Positions 18,825 through 26,763 of a stretch of DNA of 64,000 bases are shown here, in pieces. Below the pieces are notes generated by a model. It was not told where the DNA came from. It saw nothing but the letters and a program-made list of their open reading frames with translations, and did not search any database. The stretch comes from Actinomycetes bacterium (GTDB taxonomy: Bacteria > Actinomycetota > Acidimicrobiia > Acidimicrobiales > JAMCPL01), in contig JAJZWU010000007.1 in assembly GCA_021846515.1 (NCBI GenBank), positions 1 through 64,000 on the forward strand, written 5' to 3'. A program made the position numbers and the translations under genes. How positions within the stretch are numbered: position 1 is the first letter of the stretch; every line of letters begins with the position of its first letter.

Positions 18825-19365
18825 CCAAACGAAGCAGCGCCTGTCTGGCCTCTTCGGATCTATCTGCTTCCCTGGAAAGACGCTCGGCCAATCGTTGCGT
18901 CCACTCCCCTACGCTAATCGTATCATGGCGTATGGCAATACCACCCATTACCTTGGCAACGGTAGGCACAAGCCGTCCTTTCTGCTTGGATATGGAGAAC
19001 TGCTCCTCCTCCAGAATGACTATTACCTCAGATACGCTGCCATGACCCAGCAAGCCTGCCTTTTTGACCTGTACGGCTTCAGGCCATGCAGATCCCAATT
19101 GATCCGCCAGGTAGCCGAGCAGTAGTTGGTCATCCCTTGCCTGCTCGGCAAGGAGCTGAGCGAGCGCCGCTACCTCGTATCCCTGGACGTCGTTGCTGCC
19201 CGGTGGCTCTTCCAACCCCTGCATGTCGCTGCTGGAGATCTCGCTGCCAACGGGCATATTCACCAGTTCTCCCCCGCTAACACCCTCCTCGCGGGTAGAG
19301 GGTATGTCCGAGTTGGGCACTGCATTACCGGATACTGAGTCAATGTCATCCATTTTCACCACCAT
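18817..19365 (-). CDS. Hypothetical protein convergent with oxidoreductase D
   Basis: 182 residues, not recognised. The first 65 residues are Gly/Ser/Glu-rich and probably disordered. The rest looks folded: YLADQLGSAWPEAVQVKK, an EVIVILEEEQFSISK strand pair, and a charged helical end EWTQRLAERLSREADRSEE. The start may be the ATG at 19365 or the Met at codon 5, which follows GGTGGTG. It reads toward oxidoreductase D and overlaps it by 8 nt. On the minus strand it lies downstream of miaA after a 148-nt gap. The regular helix pattern and intact frame support it as a real gene. Confidence 0.65.
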   Translation of the reverse strand: MVVKMDDIDSVSGNAVPNSDIPSTREEGVSGGELVNMPVGSEISSSDMQGLEEPPGSNDVQGYEVAALAQLLAEQARDDQLLLGYLADQLGSAWPEAVQVKKAGLLGHGSVSEVIVILEEEQFSISKQKGRLVPTVAKVMGGIAIRHDTISVGEWTQRLAERLSREADRSEEARQALLRLVT

Positions 19366-19513
19366 ATCTCATACAGGTAAAAAAATCAATAGCTACCCAG
19401 TTGCCCCGGGCGTACCAACGATCTCCGCTACCGGAATTTGGAAGTGAGTACTCGCTCATCCATCTTGGTAGATTTTCACTACACTACATCACTTTTAGAC
19501 GGCGGCTTACCGG

Positions 19514-20422
19514 TCACTGCCCACCAAACAGTTCTACGAACTGCTCCAACATGTCTCCCCTGGGGTCGAGCCAGTGTATCCTGGGGTCTCGCCTGAACCA
19601 TCTCCACTGCCGCCTTGCAAATACTCTGGTTCTGGCAATGGCCTGCTCTATTGCATCGTCCAATTCCAATCCATCCTCCAAATGCAGGAACAGCTCCTTA
19701 TATCCAAGAGCCTGCCTGGCAGTCCTGGAAATGCCCCCAGGTAGTTTCAGCAGGTTCTCTGCCTCATCAAGCAAACCCTCCTCCATCCACCTGTGAAAAC
19801 GCAGTTCAATATCATGCGCGTACGTCTCATAATCAAGTGGTATGCCGGTGAACATAAAGCGGGTACTGGGAGGGTAACTCTCCAACCCCGGCCCAAAGGA
19901 CGAGAACGGGCGTCCGCATCCAATGGTTACTTCAAGCGCCCTTATTATTCTCCTGGAGTTCTGAGGGGTGATCCTGGACGCTGCCACTGGGTCAAGTTCG
20001 GTGAGTCGCTTATAGAGCAATTCAATTCCTCCCTCTCGATTCAGTTCCTCGGTAAGACTCTCTACTATGGAAGGCCATCTTGCCGGTATGGACAATCCGT
20101 CCGTCAGTGCCCTCATATAAAGACCCGTACCTCCGACAAGTATCGCCCTATTACCCCTTAACTCTATGGATTTCAGTACATCCAGCGCCTCAGACTGGAA
20201 ACGAGAGACCGTATATTCCTCGTGAGGCTCTACAATATCTATCATATGGTAATTGACCTCGTTTTGTTCATCCAAAGAAGGCTTGGCCGTAGCTATATCC
20301 ATATGCCTGTAGACACACATAGAATCTACAGAGATTATCTCGATTCCCGGAAGAGTCTTGGCCAAACTGTGAGCAAGCCCAGACTTGCCTGTAGCGGTAG
20401 GTCCAACCAGAATTAAGTGCAA
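19514..20422 (-). CDS. miaA: tRNA dimethylallyltransferase
   Basis: 302 residues, normal length. MiaA transfers a dimethylallyl group to N6 of adenosine 37 in tRNAs that read codons starting with U. The P-loop GPTATGKSGLAHSLA is at the N-terminus, followed by EIISVDSMCVYRHMDIATAKP, the substrate-binding signature. RAILVGGTGLYMRAL and the C-terminal RRQWRWFRRD segment are also present. It overlaps the end of miaB by 10 nt, so miaB and miaA form one unit acting in succession on the same adenosine. Confidence 0.97.
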   Translation of the reverse strand: MHLILVGPTATGKSGLAHSLAKTLPGIEIISVDSMCVYRHMDIATAKPSLDEQNEVNYHMIDIVEPHEEYTVSRFQSEALDVLKSIELRGNRAILVGGTGLYMRALTDGLSIPARWPSIVESLTEELNREGGIELLYKRLTELDPVAASRITPQNSRRIIRALEVTIGCGRPFSSFGPGLESYPPSTRFMFTGIPLDYETYAHDIELRFHRWMEEGLLDEAENLLKLPGGISRTARQALGYKELFLHLEDGLELDDAIEQAIARTRVFARRQWRWFRRDPRIHWLDPRGDMLEQFVELFGGQ

Positions 20423-21825
20423 GCAACCCTCAGAGGTATTCTACGCTGATTCGACCCGGGCAACCTCTTGCCAAGATATTCTCCCTTAAGATGGTGAGGG
20501 CCTGCATCGGTAATACTTACCTGCACATAGGATCCGGGGGATAACGGTTGCCCTGGACGGAAGTGTACCAACTTTCCCTGGCGAGTCCTGCCTGTGAGTA
20601 CTGAGTCGTCCTTTTTGGATCTACCTTCTACCTGTACCTCTTCGGTCAAGCCCACTCTGGCTCTATTGCGCTCAAGCGCAGATCGCTCCACCAGATCCAC
20701 CAAGCGCGAGAATCTGGAACTAACGATATCGGGATCCACAAATTGATCCACCATTCGTGCCGCGACCGTTCCAGGTCTGGAAGAAAATTCAAAGGTATAC
20801 GCTGCATCAAACTGCGCCTCTGCAACCACCTTCAGGGTTTGCTCGAAATCATCCTCAGTCTCCCCCGGAAATCCCACAATGATGTCTGTAGTTACCGCCA
20901 AATCAGGTATCATCTCGCGTGCAGCACGCAACTTGCCAAGATAACGCTCGGCATTGTAGCCTCTGTGCATCATTGCCAGTATCCTGTCGCTCCCGGATTG
21001 CAATGGGAAATGGAGTTGCTCACAGACTGCGTCTACCGTCGCCATCGCGTCAATGGTCTCCGGAAGAATGTCCTTGGGGTGAGGACTGGTAAACCTGACC
21101 CTCCGTATACCATCTACTAATCCCACTTCTCTCAGCAACTTGGCAAAAAGCGGACGCCTTCTGGTGATGTCTCGTCCATAGGAGTTCACGTTCTGGCCAA
21201 GTAGGGTAATCTCACTTACACCCTTGGATGCCAACCTGGACACCTCCCCTACTATCTCATCGATCGGTCTGGATGATTCATGCCCCCTGACCATCGGTAC
21301 AGTGCAGAATGTACAGGAATTATTACAACCACTCTGAATGCTCACATAAGCCGACCAGGGGGTATTCTCCATTGATGGCAGGTTCCAGGCATAGCTGCCT
21401 CCCTGGTCTCCGGTCATCCCTTCGGCCTCCTCCCGCGTTTCAGGCACTTCTACAATGGACATGCCCGAATTGCCAGTATCCTTGAGGAGGACGGGTATCC
21501 TGCCAAGATTATATGTACCGACCACGACATCTACATAGGGTGCATGCTCCAGTAGCTGCTCCTTCTCCCGCTGGGCCAGGCAGCCACCGACAACTATACG
21601 CATGGCGGGATTGGCTTGACGCAGGCTTTTTATCTGACCAAGGAAGCCGTATAGCTTGTTGTCTGCGTTTTCCCGGATGCAACAGGTATTGACAAACACA
21701 ACATCTGCATCACCGGGATCATCAACACCCTGCATGCCGACCGATTGCAGGAGCCCTTCGACACGCGAAGTATCATGATCGTTCATCTGGCAACCGAAAC
21801 TACGGGTGTAATAAGTGCTCGCCAT
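20413..21825 (-). CDS. miaB: tRNA-2-methylthio-N6-dimethylallyladenosine synthase
   Basis: Radical SAM enzyme that adds the methylthio group to the MiaA product at position 37. The start at 21825 (MASTYYTRSFGCQMN, 470 residues) has a GAGGTG ribosome binding site; the frame upstream to 21882 adds 19 residues unlike the family. The N-terminal cluster-binding domain has Cys in GCQMN, NTCCIRE and GGCLAQ. The radical SAM motif CNNSCTFC is intact, and a C-terminal TRAM domain follows. It overlaps miaA by 10 nt. Confidence 0.97.
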   Translation of the reverse strand: MASTYYTRSFGCQMNDHDTSRVEGLLQSVGMQGVDDPGDADVVFVNTCCIRENADNKLYGFLGQIKSLRQANPAMRIVVGGCLAQREKEQLLEHAPYVDVVVGTYNLGRIPVLLKDTGNSGMSIVEVPETREEAEGMTGDQGGSYAWNLPSMENTPWSAYVSIQSGCNNSCTFCTVPMVRGHESSRPIDEIVGEVSRLASKGVSEITLLGQNVNSYGRDITRRRPLFAKLLREVGLVDGIRRVRFTSPHPKDILPETIDAMATVDAVCEQLHFPLQSGSDRILAMMHRGYNAERYLGKLRAAREMIPDLAVTTDIIVGFPGETEDDFEQTLKVVAEAQFDAAYTFEFSSRPGTVAARMVDQFVDPDIVSSRFSRLVDLVERSALERNRARVGLTEEVQVEGRSKKDDSVLTGRTRQGKLVHFRPGQPLSPGSYVQVSITDAGPHHLKGEYLGKRLPGSNQRRIPLRVACT

Positions 21826-21994
21826 CACCTCAGTATACCAAGAATTATCAATCCTCCGGGCACTGAAATGCTGCACCCACACAAAAGTACACTGTGGTCC
21901 ATGTAAACAGCCAACCGAGATATTACATATGACGAATCAAAAAGCAGAGCACAGCTCAGGGTGGTCGAATATCGACCCAGCATCACCGACTGAA

Positions 21995-22234
21995 TCACGT
22001 CACACCTGAGTTGCGCTCTCCTCCTTGATCTATCTTAACCACGGGATATGGTTCCATCACTCCAAAGTGCCCAGGAACAAGTGAATATGCCACCACCGTG
22101 CCCGGCATAACAACACGAGTCCCGTCACTTATAGCCGTGCAGTGGAACCCGTAACCTTCAATAGTGCCCACACCCCTTGATTCATCATAGGAGTCGACTA
22201 TACCAACAAACATGCGACCAGGATAAGCACTCAA
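21995..22234 (-). CDS. Small cold-shock-domain-like protein
   Basis: 79 residues with features of a single OB-fold / cold shock domain: FVGIVDSYDESRGVGTI at the start, then FHCTAISDGTRVV where canonical proteins have a phenylalanine-histidine RNA-binding strand, then GTVVAYSLVPGHFGVMEPYPV. The match to CspA is partial, so nucleic acid binding is an inference. Its ATG overlaps the hisG stop by 4 nt, making it the last member of the ribD-ribBA-ribH-hisG operon. It is probably cytoplasmic. Confidence 0.7.
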   Translation of the reverse strand: MSAYPGRMFVGIVDSYDESRGVGTIEGYGFHCTAISDGTRVVMPGTVVAYSLVPGHFGVMEPYPVVKIDQGGERNSGVT

Positions 22235-23166
22235 TGCACTACCTTCGAAATGGGTATCTCTACGATATCGCTGGCGCCGGCATCCTTCAACTCCGGTATA
22301 AGAGTATTTACATCTCTTTTCTCTATCACTGTCTCGACGGCATATCCCCCATCGCCTGCCAACTTGGATACGGTAGGTGATTTCATGGATGGCAATAACG
22401 CAAGAACTCCATTCAATCCTGATTCGACAACATTCAGCTTAATAAGAACCTTCCCCCGTGCTTCCAGTACCCCGGTCAAAAGAGTCATAATCTGCTCCAT
22501 TGCGTGACGGCTATCGGGATCTTCTGCGCATTTTTTGTTCGTAATAAGCTCGGTGCGAGATACCAGCAATGTCGAAATAATCCTCAAACCGGCAGCCCTG
22601 AGCGCCCTACCGGTCTCGGTGATCTCCACCACCGCATCGACGATTTCCGGTACCTTCGCTTCCGTGGCACCGTAAGATAATTGAATATCTGCATCTATGC
22701 CCAACTGATCAAAGTAGCGCCTGGTCAACTGTGGATATTCAGTAGAGATTTTCACTCCAGACGGCAGCTCACCGGGATCATTATAGGAAGAATCGCTCGA
22801 TACTGCCAGTACAACGCGAATAGGATTTGCGGTGGCCTTTGAATAAGCCAGCTCGCCCAATGAGACCACGTCTGCTCCCGTCTCTTCTATCCAGTCACGA
22901 CCCGTAATGCCAACATCGAATATTTCTCTCTCCACATAAGTAGGTATCTCCTGAGGTCGCAAAATCATCACTTCGCCTATACGGGGATCATCTATTTCTG
23001 CCCTGTAGTCGACAGAGGAGCTTCTGGACACAGCAAGATCTGCTGCTTCAAATAGTTCGAGAGTAGCCTTCTCAAGAGAACCCTTGGGCAGCACTATTCT
23101 GAGGTCGCGGCTTTTAGTCTTGGCAGGTGCACCGGTAGCATCACCTGCATAACTACCGGAACTCAC
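22231..23166 (-). CDS. hisG: ATP phosphoribosyltransferase, long form
   Basis: 311 residues. HisG joins ATP and PRPP in the first step of histidine synthesis. The catalytic part has RIVLPKGSLEKATLELF and VEREIFDVGITGRDWIEE, and the PRPP-binding segment VVEITETGRALRAAGL. A C-terminal domain of about 90 residues, from about residue 220, matches the histidine-feedback domain of the long hexameric form, so HisZ should not be needed. An N-terminal extension of about 20 residues is Gly/Ala-rich. It overlaps ribH by 4 nt and the cold-shock-like gene by 4 nt. Its place in a riboflavin operon is unusual. Confidence 0.95.
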   Translation of the reverse strand: MSSGSYAGDATGAPAKTKSRDLRIVLPKGSLEKATLELFEAADLAVSRSSSVDYRAEIDDPRIGEVMILRPQEIPTYVEREIFDVGITGRDWIEETGADVVSLGELAYSKATANPIRVVLAVSSDSSYNDPGELPSGVKISTEYPQLTRRYFDQLGIDADIQLSYGATEAKVPEIVDAVVEITETGRALRAAGLRIISTLLVSRTELITNKKCAEDPDSRHAMEQIMTLLTGVLEARGKVLIKLNVVESGLNGVLALLPSMKSPTVSKLAGDGGYAVETVIEKRDVNTLIPELKDAGASDIVEIPISKVVH

Positions 23167-23747
23167 GATTGAGCCTCTCTGGTAGACACAAGGTACCGGG
23201 AGAACATATCTATCATCTCCAACGCAACGGTTACTGCCTCATAACCTTTATTGCCTGCCCCCTCCTCAGAACGCTCAAGAGCTTGACCCTCATTCTCGGT
23301 CGTCAGCACTCCAAAGATAACCGGCTTGTCTACCTCAAGCATTACCTGCCGGATTCCGGCAGCGCACTCGCCAGCCACATAATCGAAATGGGGAGTATCT
23401 CCCCTTATCACGGCTCCCAAACATACAATAGCGTCATAAGCATTACCGGAGGCCATCCGCCGTGCAGCCAGTGGAATCTCGAAGGCGCCGGGCACCCAGG
23501 CAACACTAACCAGGTGAGGCGAGATACCATACGCTTTAAGCCCCTCAAGTGCTCCATCAAATAGCCTCTTTGTAATTGACGAGTTGAATAATGAACAGAC
23601 CAATCCAATCCTGGCTCCTCTCGAGGCAGCCACCTTAGGATCCCCCCGGATAACCCTACCGACACCGGACTCTATCTCCTGCCACTCTTCGTCAGATAGA
23701 CCTGGCAAACTCCGGTCAGACATACTGCCTAGATTAGAGGACATCAT
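23163..23747 (-). CDS. ribH: 6,7-dimethyl-8-ribityllumazine synthase
   Basis: 194 residues. RibH condenses 3,4-dihydroxybutanone phosphate with 5-amino-6-ribitylaminouracil. The family motifs WVPGAFEIPLAARRM, CLGAVIRGDTPHFDYV and FGVLTTENEGQALERS are intact, including the catalytic His in the PHFD segment. An N-terminal extension of about 40 residues (LSDEEWQEIESGVGRVI) precedes the usual start of the fold. The ATG at 23747 overlaps ribBA by 14 nt; later Met codons are also possible starts. It is followed by hisG with a 4-nt overlap. Confidence 0.96.
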   Translation of the reverse strand: MMSSNLGSMSDRSLPGLSDEEWQEIESGVGRVIRGDPKVAASRGARIGLVCSLFNSSITKRLFDGALEGLKAYGISPHLVSVAWVPGAFEIPLAARRMASGNAYDAIVCLGAVIRGDTPHFDYVAGECAAGIRQVMLEVDKPVIFGVLTTENEGQALERSEEGAGNKGYEAVTVALEMIDMFSRYLVSTREAQS

Positions 23748-24960
23748 CCAAGCCCTCTATTAGATGACCCATACGCTCTCGTTTTGTACGCAGGTATTTT
23801 ATATTCTCTGGATTCACAGCAGGAGGCAGAGCGACGCGTTCAGTGATTACCAACCCAAATCCATCCAATCCTCCGTATTTTGCAGGATTGTTCGTCATTA
23901 GCCTCATCCTGGTAACTCCTATGTCTGCAAGTATCTGAGACCCAATACCATACTCCCGCACATCCACCGGCAACCCGAGATCAAGGTTTGCATCGACAGT
24001 ATCCCTACCCTGCTCCTGAAGGCTGTAGGCTCTCATCTTGTGTCCAAGCCCGATTCCACGTCCTTCATGGCCACGCAAATAGACTATTACCCCCCTACCC
24101 GCATCCCCTATCATTGACATTGCCTGCTGGAGTTGAACGCCGCAGTCGCATCTCATGGAGCCAAATACGTCACCGGTCAGACATTCTGAATGAACACGAA
24201 CCAGCACTGGCTCATCACCGGATACATCCCCCTTTACCAATGCAAAATGCTGCTCGCCGTCGAGCACCGATTCGTATACCATTCCCTCACAATCACCAAT
24301 TGCAGTCGGTATTCTGGCCTTTGCAACAAGCTGCACCAATTTCTCGTTGCGTCTGCGGAACTTGATCAGATCAGCTATAGATATAATGGGTAGATCGTGA
24401 TCAGATGCAAATTGCTCGAGCTCTGGAAGCCTGGCCATACCCTTTTTGTCTGCACTGACGATTTCACACAACACTCCCCCTGGATAGAGGCCGGCTGCCT
24501 TGGCCAAGTCTACAGTAGCCTCTGTATGTCCGCCACGTTTCAACACCCCGCCCGGAGAATATCGTAACGGGAAGACATGACCGGGACGGTTAAAATCCTT
24601 TGGAAGGGACTCCGAATCTACAAGTGCTCTAATGGTAGCAGCCCTATCTGTAGAAGATATACCGGAGCTTGTGCCATGCCTGTAATCGACACTGACCGTA
24701 AAGGCCGTCCTCTGTGATTCTGTATTATATCTGTGCTCTATCATGAGTGGCAGGTCAAGCTCCTCCAGGCGTTCCGGGGTCAGTGGAACGCAGATGACCC
24801 CAGAGGTGTATTCCAGAAAAAAGGCAATCTTATCCGGCGTAACCGCTTCCGCGGCCATAACCAAATCACCTTCGTTCTCTCTATCCTCGTCGTCCACCAC
24901 GACGGCCATACCACCGTTGCGAATTACCTCTATTGCTTCTTCTATGCTCGTCAATGCCAC
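23734..24960 (-). CDS. ribBA: Bifunctional DHBP synthase / GTP cyclohydrolase II
   Basis: 408 residues, two fused enzymes. Residues 1-200 form 3,4-dihydroxy-2-butanone-4-phosphate synthase, with DDEDRENEGDL near residue 23 and RPGHVFPLRYSPGGVLKRGGH. Residues 205-400 form GTP cyclohydrolase II, with zinc ligands Cys260, Cys271 and Cys273 and the REYGIGSQILADIG segment. The N-terminal part uses ribulose 5-phosphate, made by the pentose phosphate genes further right. It overlaps ribD by 10 nt and ribH by 14 nt. Confidence 0.97.
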   Translation of the reverse strand: MALTSIEEAIEVIRNGGMAVVVDDEDRENEGDLVMAAEAVTPDKIAFFLEYTSGVICVPLTPERLEELDLPLMIEHRYNTESQRTAFTVSVDYRHGTSSGISSTDRAATIRALVDSESLPKDFNRPGHVFPLRYSPGGVLKRGGHTEATVDLAKAAGLYPGGVLCEIVSADKKGMARLPELEQFASDHDLPIISIADLIKFRRRNEKLVQLVAKARIPTAIGDCEGMVYESVLDGEQHFALVKGDVSGDEPVLVRVHSECLTGDVFGSMRCDCGVQLQQAMSMIGDAGRGVIVYLRGHEGRGIGLGHKMRAYSLQEQGRDTVDANLDLGLPVDVREYGIGSQILADIGVTRMRLMTNNPAKYGGLDGFGLVITERVALPPAVNPENIKYLRTKRERMGHLIEGLDDVL

Positions 24961-26000
24961 CAGGCTCTCTCCTTGGGTTCTATAGATACCTTTATATCAT
25001 CCCCCATCGGTGTCATTTCCACAAACCGGCCACGCCAAAGTGAATTCATATCCTGCACACCGGGACCGCTGAACATTGCTCTGGCATCATCTCCTCCGAA
25101 CAAAACTGGCGCCATATAGAACACATACCTATCTACCATGCCTGCATCATGAAACTCATGCGCTACCACAGATCCTCCTTCTACGAGTACCGACATGTAG
25201 CCTTCTTCAGCCAATCCCCGTAATAAATCAGCTACATCACCATCATACTCCAGAGCTGGCAGTACACGAGCACCTTGGGGAATCTTTCCAAGTACGATTC
25301 GTAGTGGCTGGCGCGCCAGCTGATCGCCACCCTCTCTGGCGGTGAGTTGCGGATCGTCGGCACGTACTGTTCCCGCACCGGTGATTATTACATCACTGCG
25401 CGATCTCATCAAATGCACATCCTCACGGGCAACCTCCCCGGTAATCCATTGGCTGGATCCATCGGGAGCAGCAATCCTTCCATCAGCAGATATGGCCAGT
25501 TTAAGAGTCACCCAGGGAACTCCCGCTACTCTGTGCTTTATATAGGGCATCAATGACTCCTCTACTTCATTGGCCAGTAGCCCTACCTCCACCTCAATGC
25601 CGACATCCTCTAATTTCTTGATACCTGATCCGTTTACCTTCGGGTCAGGGTCCTGTATCGCTACGACGACCCTCTTTACACCGGCTTCAATGATTGAATT
25701 CACACATGGTGGCGTACGGCCATAATGGCTGCATGGTTCCAGAGTCACGTAAAGTGTAGAGCCTTCAGCTGACTTGCCTGCATTTTTTACCGCATCCAGA
25801 ACTACTATTTCAGCATGCCTGCCGGGAGGCGGCTCAGTGAAACCTTCAAAGACCTCTCCGTCACGATCAATGAGTACTGCACCTACCCAGGGGTTTGGAG
25901 AGGTTGTGCCTGCAATGCTCGATGCCAATTCCAATGCAGCACGCATCATAGTTTCATCTGAAGGGATATCCGATTGTGAAGGTACCACTATACCTACCAT
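24951..26000 (-). CDS. ribD: Bifunctional riboflavin deaminase / reductase RibD
   Basis: Two-domain enzyme for the second and third steps of riboflavin synthesis. The N-terminal deaminase has the zinc motif HAEIVVLDA and PCSHYGRTPPC. The C-terminal reductase begins near WVTLKLAISADGRIA and has ITGAGTVRADDPQLTAR and VLVEGG. I place the start at the ATG at 25998-26000 (349 residues); a TTG at 26009 is also in frame. It is the first gene of the operon. No FMN riboswitch was found upstream. Two copies of AATAGCCAA (26001-26009, 26015-26023) lie at the start region. Confidence 0.95.
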   Translation of the reverse strand: MVGIVVPSQSDIPSDETMMRAALELASSIAGTTSPNPWVGAVLIDRDGEVFEGFTEPPPGRHAEIVVLDAVKNAGKSAEGSTLYVTLEPCSHYGRTPPCVNSIIEAGVKRVVVAIQDPDPKVNGSGIKKLEDVGIEVEVGLLANEVEESLMPYIKHRVAGVPWVTLKLAISADGRIAAPDGSSQWITGEVAREDVHLMRSRSDVIITGAGTVRADDPQLTAREGGDQLARQPLRIVLGKIPQGARVLPALEYDGDVADLLRGLAEEGYMSVLVEGGSVVAHEFHDAGMVDRYVFYMAPVLFGGDDARAMFSGPGVQDMNSLWRGRFVEMTPMGDDIKVSIEPKERAWWH

Positions 26001-26009
26001 AATAGCCAA

Positions 26010-26256
26010 CTAGCAATAGCCAATGTATAGTGTACGCTTAGCAACGTAACCATATTCTTAATCCTGCGATTTCAGCTGCTCTAATGCCCGTGAGAGAAGA
26101 TGCAAGCATGCAGGAGCGATGCCTGATATGACAACCCATCCCTAGAAGTCATCTGGCCGGTGATATCTGATGGCTGTCAGCGGATCCCTACACTGGCTTA
26201 CCACATGAGTAGGCTCTGCTGACCGGTTAGTTGGAATCGGATAAAATGATCTTGCA
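26010..26256. promoter_or_regulatory. Divergent region between ribD and the thioesterase gene
   Basis: A 247-nt region serving a minus-strand flavin operon and a plus-strand thioesterase. I looked on the minus strand for the conserved FMN riboswitch core and did not find it. The best promoter is for the plus strand: CTGACC at 26219-26224, a 17-nt spacer, and TAAAAT at 26242-26247. The -10 box ends 9 nt before the ATG at 26257, so the transcript may have almost no leader. Confidence 0.45.
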
Positions 26257-26763
26257 ATGGTCGATGAACAAGTAACAAGCGACAGTACGGTGAGTACGGT
26301 AGCAATGAATAGCAACAAGCTGAAAGCTCCTCAAGTCCCCCCAAATTGTGACCTTACATTGGGTATGGTATGCGTAGACAAGCAACAACCGGGAATAACG
26401 GTGTGGCGGATGAAAGCCGACGAGCGTTTTTCCAACCCAGTCGGAGCTATGCAGGGTGGATTCATTGCTGCATTCTGCGACTCGGCAATGGGGGCATCCA
26501 GCCTTACCTGGCACAGAGGCAGGCAAGTCTATTCATTCAATGCCGAGATGAAAGTAAGCCTTATGCGGCCAGTCATATTACCGGCCGAACTAACCTGCAC
26601 TGCCAAGGTTATTTCGGGGGGACGTAGGGCAGTCTTTGCAGAAGCGGAGGTCACCGACCAGGCAGGTCATCTTGTCGCAAAAGCCAGTTCAACGTTTCTT
26701 ATCAGCGAACGAACGGAAAGCGCCTCAAAGACAGGTTCTGCTCAGATACCTGGGAATGAGTAG
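26257..26763 (+). CDS. Hotdog-fold thioesterase, PaaI-like
   Basis: 168 residues. The core has NPVGAMQGGFIAAFCDSAMG, the substrate-binding helix region of PaaI-type hotdog thioesterases, followed by MKVSLMRPVIL and TDQAGHLVAKASSTFLI. The first 30 residues are a variable extension. The family hydrolyses acyl-CoA or aryl-CoA thioesters; the substrate here is unknown. No ribosome binding site is visible and a promoter lies just upstream. Its 3' end overlaps the likely start of nagA by 8 nt. Confidence 0.88.
   Translation: MVDEQVTSDSTVSTVAMNSNKLKAPQVPPNCDLTLGMVCVDKQQPGITVWRMKADERFSNPVGAMQGGFIAAFCDSAMGASSLTWHRGRQVYSFNAEMKVSLMRPVILPAELTCTAKVISGGRRAVFAEAEVTDQAGHLVAKASSTFLISERTESASKTGSAQIPGNE

Noticed and set aside
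26084-26131. Short reading frame starting near 26084
   Set aside because: Only about 15 codons, no ribosome binding site and no related sequence.
26010-26256. FMN riboswitch upstream of ribD
   Set aside because: Neither strand carries the conserved riboswitch core segments; the minus-strand sequence has only scattered short matches.
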